Below are positions 22,338 to 31,734 of a stretch of DNA of 64,000 nucleotides, in pieces. The position numbers were made by a program, and so were the translations under genes. Below the pieces are notes generated by a model. That model did not search any database. It saw only the letters and a program-made list of their open reading frames with translations, and had not been told where the DNA came from. Positions within the stretch are counted from its first letter, which is position 1; every line of letters starts with the position of its first letter. The stretch covers positions 3,720,001 to 3,784,000 of the forward strand of contig JAPFFF010000009.1 of assembly GCA_039105265.1 (NCBI GenBank), written 5' to 3'. The DNA comes from Tritrichomonas musculus. Its lineage: Eukaryota > Parabasalia > Tritrichomonadida > Tritrichomonadidae.

Positions 22338-23559
22338 TACCATAGCCAATATCAATGATGAGCAAGTACCAATACCAATAGAAACAGCATATTTTCTTGA
22401 AGATGGTGAGAGAGACCCAAACAAACCACATCGTTATTGGTTTAATTTTCCACCAGAATGGAGCACAGCAAATCGTGGTGAGTCAATTATAGGCGTTAGA
22501 AATATTTATACAATAGCAAGGAGACGTAAGCTTGAGTTTGATTTAAGCGTAAGAAAATATTTACGAAGTGCTTTTGATGAATTGAAAACGAAAATAAAAA
22601 CAATGATGAAATATATAATTTACTTGATGAAAAACAAAAAGGAGAGGTATCAACACATATTATATATTGGTTGGCAACAGATAAAGATTTACGAGATTTA
22701 TTTGAAGATATCATTATTACACTTAAACCTAAGTTCGATGAGTATAATAATAAAGTTATGGAAAAATATAAATTGACAAATAATATTTTGTCAAGCATGT
22801 ATAAACTTTATACAGGCATTTTAAATAAATATCGCGTTCCAATTTCCGGACCTATTTCTTTTATTAAAGATTCGTATGATCTATTCTTTAAAAGTAAAGA
22901 AGAATGGAATGCTTTCCTAAAAGAAATTGCAGACTTCAATAAACAGAACGCCGATAACTTAATACCATTATTTAGGCTGAGTGATTTAAATAGAGAGTTA
23001 AATGATATCCAGATGGATGGATATTATGATTATGATAAGAATTCTTTTATAGAGACAATATTTTCACCGATAAATCAACAAATTAATTCATATATAGAAA
23101 ACCCTGAATATACCACCATACATTAAAATTGAGGATGATATTAATCCAAGTCTTTATTACGTTGATTTCAAAATAAACTTTATAGAAAAAAGTACAGATG
23201 AAAATTATAGAAGATTTGATTTTGCTGATGTAATGAATATTGGCAACGAACCATATCAAAATAAAGCCGAACAATTTCAAAACAAATGGCTTAGGAGGAT
23301 AGATTTTTATAATGTATGGGATAGGCACTCATGCAAAGTCTATTCATCTATTGCTGAACAGGCATCGCATAACTATATTGGCAGTAGCTCAGTATATTTT
23401 ACGCCAATAAAATACTATAAACTGAATTCAACTGATCAACAATTTTGGGTCGAGTTCTATAGTGGTCGTCATAACAAGATACCTATTGTTATTCCCAAAA
23501 ATGAATCATTTTGTATAGAAATGCAATTCATGTCTTACAATAAATTATTATACGTATAA
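22312..23559 (+). pseudogene. Outer Polinton: structural (minor capsid-like) gene region, broken
   Basis: Three overlapping or adjacent open segments read as parts of one virion-type gene. They include the N-terminal part (MSRIKTLHPTIANIND..., NRGESIIGVRNIYTIARRRKLEFDLSVRKY), a helical middle, and a beta-rich end (QFWVEFYSGRHNKIPIVIPKNESFCIEMQFM). Position before the integrase and the beta-rich end suggest a penton/minor capsid or attachment protein. This is inference. It is broken, with roughly two or three breaks. Confidence 0.45.
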
Positions 23560-23592
23560 AGCACTCACAGAAATATTTTTATGAAAAATTAA

Positions 23593-24675
23593 ATGAGTTT
23601 TAAAACATTAGATGAATTATTTAAAAAATATCCGTGGCGCAGTCAAAATAAATTTGTACCATTGGCTAAACGCTATGGATTTAATGAACAAGATGCGAAA
23701 CAGTTTCTTAAAAATAATGTTATTCATGACGCAAAGGTTCCAAAAGCCGAATTTATTCCTATTGTGTCAAAACATCACGGAGGTTATCAAATGGACACAT
23801 TCATCAATGATAAACATAAAAGAGGACGTAATTATTTAATGCTAATTAATATTAACACACGAAAAGCTTACGCATACCCATTAATAGGCAAGGGTTCAAA
23901 ATCAATAGTAGAAGTATTAACCAAATTCTTTAACGATGTAAATGATGTGTATTCAATAACAAGCGACCAAGATGCAGCATACTTATCAAACGAGGTATTA
24001 GATTTTATGAAGTCAAAGAATATAATCTATAAAACAACTGAAGATAATAATCATAACGTGCTCGGCATCATTAATAGATTCATGAGAACAATAAGAGACG
24101 CAATTGGTGAAAATAGATATATTGATGAAAATGAAATGAATAATTTAATAGATGCATATAATAATTCTCCTCATAGATCTTTAAACAATAAAGCGCCAAA
24201 CGATATAACAAAAGAAGATGAATTAAATTATATCCAAACGAAAACAAAAATAAATCCATATAATTTTGAACCAAATGAAAGAGTAAGAATTGTTTTAGCT
24301 AATGAACCATTTTCAAAGAAACGTAATAATGTAAGTAAAGAATCTTATATCGTTGATTCTAAATCCGGGAACCAATTTATAGTCAAAGCTAAAGATGATT
24401 CAGTTGATAAATTACCAGGCTACAGATTAATTAAATCAGAAAATAACATTCCACTCGCTGAGTCTCTAAAGAAAGGCAAACATGGCATAGTTGATAAAAT
24501 TATTAGCTATGACCTCAAGAAAAATAAATATAGGGTTCAATATGAAGGAGGTGTAAAAGACACAATCCCAGCAAAAAATCTACGTGAGGGGAACCCAATC
24601 AAACTTTCACAAATGGAGCTTGAGTATTGGTCGTCGCAAAATACTATTCCAGATACTATTAAGAAGTGGGCTTAA
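23593..24675 (+). CDS. Outer Polinton: retroviral-type integrase
   Basis: This is a 360-aa frame. The order is an N-terminal helical region (LFKKYPWRSQNKFVPLAKRYGFNEQDAKQFLKNN, about 10-45), an RNase H-fold core beginning GGYQMDTFIND and containing NYLMLININTRKAYAYPL, SITSDQDAAY, IINRFMRTIRDAIG and YNNSPHRSLNNKAPNDI (about 65-220), and a C-terminal SH3/chromodomain-like stretch (HGIVDKIISYDLKKNKYRVQYEGGVKDTIPAKNLR, about 300-335). This is the Polinton integrase architecture. It joins element ends to target DNA, leaving 5-6 bp duplications. The ATG at 23593 follows an A/T-rich spacer. Confidence 0.8.
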   Translation: MSFKTLDELFKKYPWRSQNKFVPLAKRYGFNEQDAKQFLKNNVIHDAKVPKAEFIPIVSKHHGGYQMDTFINDKHKRGRNYLMLININTRKAYAYPLIGKGSKSIVEVLTKFFNDVNDVYSITSDQDAAYLSNEVLDFMKSKNIIYKTTEDNNHNVLGIINRFMRTIRDAIGENRYIDENEMNNLIDAYNNSPHRSLNNKAPNDITKEDELNYIQTKTKINPYNFEPNERVRIVLANEPFSKKRNNVSKESYIVDSKSGNQFIVKAKDDSVDKLPGYRLIKSENNIPLAESLKKGKHGIVDKIISYDLKKNKYRVQYEGGVKDTIPAKNLREGNPIKLSQMELEYWSSQNTIPDTIKKWA

Positions 24676-24796
24676 TAAATTCATTATAAATTATTTTTGC
24701 TTCTTCATAGAGTAGCTCTACAACGAACCCTATCAATTGATATTTAAAACACTCTTTAACAAATTCTATATAATTCATTTAACAATAATAAAAAAT

Positions 24797-25651
24797 ATGA
24801 CAAAACAAATTATTAATCAAGTTAAGAATGAAATAAATAAAGCTATTAAAAAGAATCAACGCGATATCGAAATGGCTTTAATAAAACCATTATCACCAGA
24901 TTACCCATTTAGCACGAATGGCATTATTTTCTTAATAGGCAGACCAGGCGCTGGCAAGAGTTATTGGATATGGTCGCACATAATGATAACAGAAAAATTA
25001 TTTAAGAAACCTTATTATAGCAAAATCATATTCTGCTCAACTAGTGGCAAAGCTGATAAAACTGCTGAAGTCCTACATAAAAGTATTAAGACACCAATCG
25101 ATTACGTCAATGAAAAAGAACTAATGGATTTTCTAAAAAAACATCTCAAACGCAAAGTTAAATATTATGCACTAGTTAAACATGTTCTATCAAAAATGAA
25201 AGAAGCAAATGAAGAGATGGAACGGTTAATTAATAAGCATTCATTAGAGGACATAGATGATAGAATTGTGTATATTGCAAATAAGCTTGCTAAATATAAT
25301 ACATCAACATATCCATATAACACATTAATAATTTTAGATGACTGTGCAGGCAGCGATTTATTAAAGAATGGCAATAGTGAATTTATACGTTTGCTAACAA
25401 AAACAAGACACTATAATATCACGTGTATAATGGCTTTTCAAACAATAAGATTTGTTCATATCAATGCGAAACGTATGGCTACATATATCATTTGTTATAG
25501 TGGTTATAGCGAAGAAGATTTCACATCATTACTTCAGCAAACAAATAATAATTTAGATACAAAAGAAACAGTTAAACAATATTTACAACATAGAGAGCCA
25601 CACGATAAATTTATTATGAATATCACCGCAAATAAATATTATTTCGATTAA
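24797..25651 (+). CDS. Outer Polinton: FtsK/HerA-type (A32-like) packaging ATPase
   Basis: This is a frame of 284 aa from the ATG at 24797. An upstream in-frame ATG at 24737 would add a 20-residue hydrophobic extension that does not look native. The Walker A motif is LIGRPGAGKSYW, the Walker B motif is NTLIILDDCAG, and a sensor-type segment reads TKTRHYNITCIMAFQTIRF. The family pumps genome into capsids in Polintons, adintoviruses and NCLDVs. It lies between the integrase and two small genes, the usual neighbourhood. Confidence 0.8.
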   Translation: MTKQIINQVKNEINKAIKKNQRDIEMALIKPLSPDYPFSTNGIIFLIGRPGAGKSYWIWSHIMITEKLFKKPYYSKIIFCSTSGKADKTAEVLHKSIKTPIDYVNEKELMDFLKKHLKRKVKYYALVKHVLSKMKEANEEMERLINKHSLEDIDDRIVYIANKLAKYNTSTYPYNTLIILDDCAGSDLLKNGNSEFIRLLTKTRHYNITCIMAFQTIRFVHINAKRMATYIICYSGYSEEDFTSLLQQTNNNLDTKETVKQYLQHREPHDKFIMNITANKYYFD

Positions 25652-25670
25652 ACTTTTTAATTATTTTTAA

Positions 25671-26093
25671 ATGGAGCTTTTTAAGAAAATAATCAAAACT
25701 GGAATAGGTTTAGCAAGCAAGCATTTAATGGATTCTGCTAATAGTGCTACTGGTGGTCTAGCAGGCAAAATTGTTAATGCTACAGTAGATAAAGTTAATA
25801 AGCATGCTGGTATAATTGGTAAGGTTGCACAAGGTATCGGTCGAAAATATTTGAGTGATGAGACACGTAAAAAGATATCTAATTTTGCTGATACTGCTAT
25901 TAAATATATTCCAAAAGGCAACGTAAGAACTGCTTTAGAAAAAGTTAATAATGCTGCTCAAGGGCGAAAAGAAAATTATAATGTTAAGACAAAAATTAAT
26001 AAGCAATTAAATTCTACTGAATGGGCACAAGAAGCCCCTAGGACTAAGTCCAAACCAATTTCACAAGAGAGATATGTTGAGAGGGGTGGCTAG
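25671..26093 (+). CDS. Outer Polinton: small Gly/Ala-rich amphipathic protein
   Basis: This 140-aa protein has a helical, Gly/Ala/Lys-rich first half (LFKKIIKTGIGLASKHLMDSANSATGGLAGKIVNA) and a basic second half. It starts 19 bp after the ATPase stop. Its character and place resemble the inner element's 84-aa protein at 29400-29654 and small membrane-active core proteins of related viruses. The function is inferred only. Confidence 0.55.
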   Translation: MELFKKIIKTGIGLASKHLMDSANSATGGLAGKIVNATVDKVNKHAGIIGKVAQGIGRKYLSDETRKKISNFADTAIKYIPKGNVRTALEKVNNAAQGRKENYNVKTKINKQLNSTEWAQEAPRTKSKPISQERYVERGG

Positions 26094-26156
26094 TGTATTA
26101 AAACTCAAAAATAAAACTCGATAAAACTCACTTTTCTTATTTTTATTGGGTTTTAA

Positions 26157-26720
26157 ATGAGCAAGAAATATTTAACTGGAAGTAAGCGTTTACAAATTAT
26201 ACAACGCTGGATTAATGGAGTAGATGACCCTGAGTACGATGTTTTTCCAACACGTAAAGAAGGCAAATATATCGTCAAGCCACGAAATGAAACGATTAAA
26301 CAAACAACTAAAGAAGTTAATGAAGAACCAAATGAGAAAACAGAACAAGAACCAATAGAACCCGAACAAGATGATCATTATGAAGAGCCTAAAACAACAC
26401 CCAAACCAAAACAAATTACACGACCAAAAGCTAGACAGCAAACAAACATAAATGACCAATCGTACGACCCCACGATTAATATAGAGATACTTAATCAATT
26501 GAAATTATTAGGTGAAGAATTTAAACTTAAACGTGAGAAAAAAGAAAAAAAACGTATGATTAAAGAAGTCGTTCAAAAACAAATTGCCAAGCCAAGAATG
26601 CAATATAATTATACTGAGCCAGATTATGAACAACTGCCAAACCAAGATGAAGAAATGATAGAACAACCACAACCCACTTTAACCAGAAGACGAAATAATA
26701 TATTTGCTGATATAATGTAA
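26157..26720 (+). CDS. Outer Polinton: charged, Pro/Glu/Lys-rich protein
   Basis: This 187-aa protein begins MSKKYLTGSKRLQIIQRWINGVDDPEYDVFPTRKEG. A disordered Glu/Pro/Lys-rich middle follows, then a basic helix (LKLLGEEFKLKREKKEKKRMIKEVVQK). It is not recognised. It sits between the small amphipathic protein and the capsid gene, so a scaffold or internal virion protein is possible. Confidence 0.5.
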   Translation: MSKKYLTGSKRLQIIQRWINGVDDPEYDVFPTRKEGKYIVKPRNETIKQTTKEVNEEPNEKTEQEPIEPEQDDHYEEPKTTPKPKQITRPKARQQTNINDQSYDPTINIEILNQLKLLGEEFKLKREKKEKKRMIKEVVQKQIAKPRMQYNYTEPDYEQLPNQDEEMIEQPQPTLTRRRNNIFADIM

Positions 26721-26758
26721 AATACTTTTTAATTGATTTATTTTTTAATTTATATTAA

Positions 26759-28249
26759 ATGTTGAACATTGAATTGATTATGCAAACTTCAGCCGAAGCA
26801 TGTACTCAAATCGCTTCATATTTTGATGTGGTTGATAATTGCGTTTCTATGAGTGATACAAACAAACAATATTCTATTAATCCGCAAACATCTTATTCAC
26901 CATCACCACCTATTCAACAAGGATCATATACATCAGTTATCTTTTCACCAAACAGTCATAATACAGCAGATATATATAATGGTTTTATAAAAGCCAGTAT
27001 GAAAATAAAAGTAAATATAAATGAAAATTTAGCCACATCTGCTAATGTAGACGGTTATAGATTTAATAGAATATGGTATGGATTTAAAGATGCTAGAGAC
27101 GCCGTCGAGAAATATGAAATAGTTGCAAATGGTATAACAATTTATACACAGAATTTCGGTTGTGAAGAATCATTTTTGACGGCATGTTGTGCAAACGAAA
27201 CAACAAAAAGAGCTGATATATATTCAAAAGCTAGGCATAAGGACGTATGGAATGATAAAGAAGGATGCAGATGTGGATTTGTTGTTAATTGGGATGATAA
27301 AACAGTTGCAGAAGATACAATCCACCTTAAAATTGATTTAAGAAGATTTTTACCATTATCTAACATTAAATATTTACCAGCATTTGCTGGCAAAATAGAA
27401 TTACATTTATATTTCTCATGTGCTGGTTTAGTTTATTGTCCATTAGGTCCAGCGAGAGTTTTAAAGAATAATCCAGGTTTGTTTTCTAAATATACATTTG
27501 AAAAAATTACAATTGAATTTCAACCGATTGGTGATCCTATTACTTGTTGGGTTAAATCAACTTCAGCCGGCACATCACCTAATTTAACATATACATTAAA
27601 TAAAGGTACGAGAGTAAGTAATGTTGTTGAATACACAATTACAGACTGTTTATCAATTATACCATGTTTTGGAATCAGTGATAATGTTTATAGTTCTTTG
27701 GTACAAAGATACAGCAACCCATCAAGTCCTTTAACATTTCCAACACAAACCTTATCAGTTTATACTACAACAAACGCCTTAAAAAATATTAACGATAAAA
27801 CAACATGTACAATTACACCTAGATTTGTTGATAGTATATTCTGCTTGTTTCCATTACATAATAGGCATAAAACCGTGTTTAAAAATCCATTGTTTGATTC
27901 ATTTTATATTAGCGCAGGTGGTTATGGAAATATACCAGCACGACCATTTGGAACAAATGAACAGTATCCAGAATTTTTAGAATATTGTCAAAACGCGATG
28001 AATATGAACGGTGAGCAATCTGGCTTTAATAAGGAGGTTGTAGCATCATTAACAAATAAAATTGTATATAATGCAACATTAGGCAATTATCCAGATGATA
28101 GATCAAGCTTCTTTATTGGTTTGCCAACTGAAACAGATAACACATATCAACAAGGTTTAACAAGTTTGAGTCCAATTAACTTTGAAATCAATGTGTCGCA
28201 GAAAACAGGAAACGATACATTTGCTAGTGAGGTTGATACGCCACCTTAG
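26759..28249 (+). CDS. Outer Polinton: major capsid protein-like gene, cut by the inner Polinton
   Basis: This 496-aa frame is beta-rich and clearly related to the inner element's 647-aa protein. Shared patterns include xxQGSYTSVIFSP/HQGQYSQISLTHP, DIYNGFIKASMKIKV/DIDKGFLTFHVKLDL, RIWYGFKD/KLFVGFKS, AGLVYCPLGP/AGLVWAVLDP and LFPLHNRHKTVFKNPLFDSFYISAGG/MFPKHHNDLTVFENPVYQNCFLNIGG. Size, position and relatedness suggest the Polinton double jelly-roll capsid protein. The fold is inferred. The inner Polinton begins at 28248 and supplies the end of the frame. Confidence 0.6.
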   Translation: MLNIELIMQTSAEACTQIASYFDVVDNCVSMSDTNKQYSINPQTSYSPSPPIQQGSYTSVIFSPNSHNTADIYNGFIKASMKIKVNINENLATSANVDGYRFNRIWYGFKDARDAVEKYEIVANGITIYTQNFGCEESFLTACCANETTKRADIYSKARHKDVWNDKEGCRCGFVVNWDDKTVAEDTIHLKIDLRRFLPLSNIKYLPAFAGKIELHLYFSCAGLVYCPLGPARVLKNNPGLFSKYTFEKITIEFQPIGDPITCWVKSTSAGTSPNLTYTLNKGTRVSNVVEYTITDCLSIIPCFGISDNVYSSLVQRYSNPSSPLTFPTQTLSVYTTTNALKNINDKTTCTITPRFVDSIFCLFPLHNRHKTVFKNPLFDSFYISAGGYGNIPARPFGTNEQYPEFLEYCQNAMNMNGEQSGFNKEVVASLTNKIVYNATLGNYPDDRSSFFIGLPTETDNTYQQGLTSLSPINFEINVSQKTGNDTFASEVDTPP

Positions 28250-28494
28250 AGAGTAAGGGTGTTGATTTGGTGGGGTGAGATAAAATTGAGATTGACGGTC
28301 GCCACTTTTGAATCTTCATTTTAGAATTTACATCTTTGAACTTGTTTTAGTAGTATATATCAGTCGGTTTCCGTCAGGCTAAAGCCCGCCGTCAACACGA
28401 CTAATGAACAAAAATAATATGAACTCATTTAATGATTACCATCAATTGATGTTCATTTATTAGACAGTTCATTTAATTCATTCTCAAGCTGATG
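28248..28494 (+). repeat. Left terminal inverted repeat of the inner Polinton
   Basis: It pairs with 49232-49478. It contains a small ggct-aaa-agcc-like hairpin inside a ccgtc...ccgtc context (about 28365-28392) and extends into the 3' end of the coiled-coil gene at 28453-28680, so the last codons (HQLENELNELSNK) are encoded within the repeat. Confidence 0.9.
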
Positions 28495-28680
28495 AACTTT
28501 ATTTTTGAGGCTGTTGATGTCTTCGATAAGAGACTCACGAACGGCAAGACCGTCAGAGCCCAACATTCCTGATTTGATATTGTTGAGACATTGTTTGTAA
28601 TCATAACACTTTTCTTTCAATCCTCGTTTGATTCGTTTTAGTTCTGGTATTTCTTTCTTGTATTCTGTTAGTTCACTCAT
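28453..28680 (-). CDS. Inner Polinton: small coiled-coil protein
   Basis: This 75-aa protein, MSELTEYKKEIPELKRIKRGLKEKCYDY...LIEDINSLKNKVHQLENELNELSNK, is predicted to be helical with a heptad-like C-terminal half. Its 3' end lies in the terminal repeat. It is divergent from the gene at 28695, sharing a 14-bp spacer. Function unknown. Confidence 0.55.
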   Translation of the reverse strand: MSELTEYKKEIPELKRIKRGLKEKCYDYKQCLNNIKSGMLGSDGLAVRESLIEDINSLKNKVHQLENELNELSNK

Positions 28681-28694
28681 TTAATAATAATTAA

Positions 28695-28928
28695 ATGTCT
28701 GCTATTAATCAATTAAGAACCGTTCATGACGATAAGCATAAAAACCATTTTGATAGATTACAATTAACGATGCAAAAGAATAGAACAAAAATAAATTCAG
28801 CACCAACAGTGAAATGTTATAATGAAAAAGGAAATATATTTCATGAACCACCTCCAAAAACGACTAAATCATTAAATCATCATGATTCACTTAATCATTC
28901 TGTGGTTGTCAGGAGCAACAACATTTAA
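28695..28928 (+). CDS. Inner Polinton: small unidentified protein
   Basis: This 77-aa basic, His-rich protein (MSAINQLRTVHDDKHKNHFDRLQLTMQKNRTK...) has no recognised motif. It is divergent from 28453-28680, and its 3' end overlaps the convergent gene at 28887 by about 40 bp. Confidence 0.4.
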   Translation: MSAINQLRTVHDDKHKNHFDRLQLTMQKNRTKINSAPTVKCYNEKGNIFHEPPPKTTKSLNHHDSLNHSVVVRSNNI

Positions 28929-29363
28929 TACATATTCATTAATAACTTTTGATTGTTGGTCGACAACGTTTGAAAGCTTATTAATATGTTCTTCAAGTAT
29001 TTTATTTTTGTTGTTCAATTGATTTATTAATTCATTGAGTTCGTTAATCGATTCTTTCATTAATGATATATCAGCTTTGATGTTGTCATTTTCAAGTGTT
29101 TTAGTGATTGTGTTCCCAACTTTCTTCAAATAAATGTCGCCGTTAAGTCTTTTACCGTCTGTACAATTTCGCTTAGTGATTTTGTATTCGTTGCCGTCAT
29201 TAGTGATGATTTTATAAATCTTGTTCAAATAGTTAGTCGTTTGTGATTTCATTTGCTCGATATTCTTTTGATAGAACAAATTGAACTCTTCAATTGATTT
29301 AAATACTTTTGATTCATTTACATTATCATTTATAACTTTAAGTTCATTAATGTTTTCATTCAT
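28887..29363 (-). CDS. Inner Polinton: coiled-coil protein
   Basis: This 158-aa protein has a short beta-rich centre (YLNKIYKIITNDGNEYKITKRNCTDGKRLNGDIYLKKVG) and a long C-terminal coiled coil (LMKESINELNELINQLNNKNKILEEHINKLSNVVDQQSKVI). It is possibly a structural or fibre-associated protein; not recognised. Confidence 0.55.
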   Translation of the reverse strand: MNENINELKVINDNVNESKVFKSIEEFNLFYQKNIEQMKSQTTNYLNKIYKIITNDGNEYKITKRNCTDGKRLNGDIYLKKVGNTITKTLENDNIKADISLMKESINELNELINQLNNKNKILEEHINKLSNVVDQQSKVINEYVLNVVAPDNHRMIK

Positions 29364-29399
29364 TTATAATTATATTAAATCATTATAATTCATTGTTTT

Positions 29400-29654
29400 T
29401 CATTTAACTTCATTCAATATTGATTTTCCAAATCTCCCAACTCTGTCAGCAACATTTAAACCTGTATCAATTGCGTCAACAACCTGACCGACACCAGGAA
29501 TGAATTGTGTAATCGGTTTAACTCTGTCAACGATTTGCTTTCCAACATCAACAACTTTTGGTAATACTTTAACTGCTTTCTGAGCGAATGATTTTACTTT
29601 GCCGCCAATTGATTTAAATGCGTTCTTGATTTTGTTGAATATACCGACACCCAT
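29400..29654 (-). CDS. Inner Polinton: small amphipathic Gly/Val/Lys-rich protein
   Basis: This 84-aa protein, MGVGIFNKIKNAFKSIGGKVKSFAQKAVKVLPKVVDVGKQI...PGVGQVVDAIDTGLNVADRVG, has an N-terminal cationic amphipathic helix followed by a hydrophobic Gly/Val stretch. This is the profile of membrane-active minor virion proteins such as the adenoviral pVI/pX class, so a minor capsid role is inferred. It is divergent from the capsid gene at 29704 with a 49-bp spacer. Confidence 0.6.
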   Translation of the reverse strand: MGVGIFNKIKNAFKSIGGKVKSFAQKAVKVLPKVVDVGKQIVDRVKPITQFIPGVGQVVDAIDTGLNVADRVGRFGKSILNEVK

Positions 29655-29703
29655 AATTTAATTAATGATAAAAGTGTTTTATTTCCTTTTTATTCAATCA
29701 TAA

Positions 29704-31647
29704 ATGTTATACAGAAACGAGAGAGCCCATAATCTTCGCACTGAAACAGGAAACGTTCTTCATGCATTTGAAGAGATGAGAAACATGATTAATGTCAATG
29801 ACGGTACGCGTTCATTTTCATTTAGAACTGTTGACTGTCATGACCAACCAGCTCCATTTCATCAAGGACAATATTCGCAAATAAGTTTAACACATCCTGA
29901 CCACTTCATAAGTGATATTGATAAAGGTTTCTTAACATTTCACGTTAAATTAGATTTGTCATTGAATACAGATATGAGTAAATTAAATGAAATCAATGAC
30001 CCCAACAACTTGTACAAACTGTTTGTCGGTTTCAAATCATCAAACCAGTTGTTTGACAGGTTAGAGATTCTTCATAATAATGTCAATGTCGGATACCAAC
30101 AGAATGAATGCATTCGTGAGGGCTTCTTATATTCTTCAGTTAAACCAGAAGCCGAGAAGAAACGTCGCAGATTCGTTCATTCATTGTGGGAAAACATTAG
30201 CAACTATTCACAGACACATGCAGGAGCTTATGTCAACTTGAATTCATTTAAGAACACAGGAAGAAGTGAAGTCGAATTTGATTTGAATGTTCCTTTTGAT
30301 GATTTGCTCGCATTACAAGCATTCGATTTATTCCCTAACGGAATCATTGGTGATTTATCAATTCGTTTTCAAGTTAGTCCCGCTGGTCTTGTTTGGGCAG
30401 TATTAGACCCTTACACAGTTGCTGAAGCAAAAGTATTTCTTGAAGATAATGATTCAATATCGATGGAAGAATTAAACAGACTAAAGGAAATCAAAGCACG
30501 AGGACACCTCAAACATCAATTCACACAAATTGGTAATCAAGCAGTGATTCCAGGACCTGGAGACAATCCAGACCCACCATCACCTGAACCAACACCAACG
30601 AAATATCAATTGAAGTATGAAGTTAGAGAACAATACGTATCTGCATCTGGAGGTGATTTCGATGAACTGATTGAAAATTGTTCATTAATATTTAGCTTTA
30701 CTGATGATGAATTTACTGAACTTGGAATTGAAAAGACTGATGATAATAAAGCAATTTGTCAAGCCCATTATACCAAAGAACATGGTAAATTACCTCAACC
30801 ATCACATGCAGGTCATGTTTACGTTAACTTTGTATCTAAAACTGAAGCCAACAAGTTGATGAGCGCTCATTATTCAAAACAAACAGCAACATTAACAGTT
30901 AATCGAATGACCATCACAGCTTGTAAATCTAATATGCAAGGCTTTGGAGTTTGTGAAGCTACAAGACAAGGAATTGAAGACATTTTAAGACAAGGTTTAA
31001 TCATTCCTTCACAAAAAGTTGATTATCATGCTTTTCCAATCGCTCCAGCAGCAAACGGAATCAAGTCAACATTGAATATCCCATTAATCAATGCAACTAA
31101 TTTATCAATCATGTTTCCAAAGCATCATAATGATTTAACTGTCTTTGAAAATCCAGTTTATCAAAACTGTTTCTTGAATATTGGTGGAAAGAACTTCCCA
31201 GACGAAAACGTTTCAACCATTGGTGCACGATTCTTTGAAAATCAATTAACGGCTGGTGATTTAGATGCAATCACTCTTTCATGCACAAAGGAATTTGAGG
31301 ATTCGATGACAATGCCAAAGAATGACGCTAACGGTAAGAGATACAACAACACAATCAGTGATGCAACATCATTTGTATTCAACATTCAAACAGAACGAGC
31401 AAGTGCAGGATATTGTTATGACGGACTTGATGGAGGTTTCGGAAACGTTCAGATACAAGTCAATGGGCAACCAATATATACAGGAGATGATGACACATAT
31501 TTCAATGTTGTTGAACCAGATGGAACCATTGTCAAACCTCCTCCGACTCAATTATGGATAACTAGGGACTCTTACTTTAAACTATCTCTTGACGGATTGG
31601 TTTACGTTGATGACGAATCTCCACAAGGAAGTCAAGCAAATGAATAA
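29704..31647 (+). CDS. Inner Polinton: major capsid protein-like
   Basis: This 647-aa protein is beta-rich throughout. It is related to the outer element's 496-aa protein over most of that protein's length, but carries an insert (about residues 290-400, beginning after a PDPPSPEPTPTKYQ linker) absent from the outer copy. The length fits Polinton double jelly-roll capsid proteins. Assignment rests on length, position and the paralogue, not on a visible catalytic motif. A double hairpin follows 25 bp after its stop. Confidence 0.6.
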   Translation: MLYRNERAHNLRTETGNVLHAFEEMRNMINVNDGTRSFSFRTVDCHDQPAPFHQGQYSQISLTHPDHFISDIDKGFLTFHVKLDLSLNTDMSKLNEINDPNNLYKLFVGFKSSNQLFDRLEILHNNVNVGYQQNECIREGFLYSSVKPEAEKKRRRFVHSLWENISNYSQTHAGAYVNLNSFKNTGRSEVEFDLNVPFDDLLALQAFDLFPNGIIGDLSIRFQVSPAGLVWAVLDPYTVAEAKVFLEDNDSISMEELNRLKEIKARGHLKHQFTQIGNQAVIPGPGDNPDPPSPEPTPTKYQLKYEVREQYVSASGGDFDELIENCSLIFSFTDDEFTELGIEKTDDNKAICQAHYTKEHGKLPQPSHAGHVYVNFVSKTEANKLMSAHYSKQTATLTVNRMTITACKSNMQGFGVCEATRQGIEDILRQGLIIPSQKVDYHAFPIAPAANGIKSTLNIPLINATNLSIMFPKHHNDLTVFENPVYQNCFLNIGGKNFPDENVSTIGARFFENQLTAGDLDAITLSCTKEFEDSMTMPKNDANGKRYNNTISDATSFVFNIQTERASAGYCYDGLDGGFGNVQIQVNGQPIYTGDDDTYFNVVEPDGTIVKPPPTQLWITRDSYFKLSLDGLVYVDDESPQGSQANE

Positions 31648-31672
31648 AAATAATGATTTCATTAAATAATCA

Positions 31673-31701
31673 TTTTGCTTTGCAAAAGGGAACAGAGTTC
31701 C
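31673..31701. repeat. Double-hairpin element, copy 1 (between capsid and integrase genes)
   Basis: It is ttttgc-ttt-gcaaaa (31673-31687) followed at once by ggaac-aga-gttcc (31689-31701). Its reverse complement has the same order and nearly the same stems as the element at 47070-47098. It lies 25 bp downstream of a stop codon, so a transcript-end stem is one possible use. Confidence 0.7.
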
Positions 31702-31734
31702 TTCATAAATTAATGCTTTATTTTTGCGATTCAA

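Noticed and set aside
28248-28494. LTR of a retroelement
   Set aside because: The two copies are inverted, not direct, and the enclosed genes are Polinton-type with polymerase B and no reverse transcriptase.
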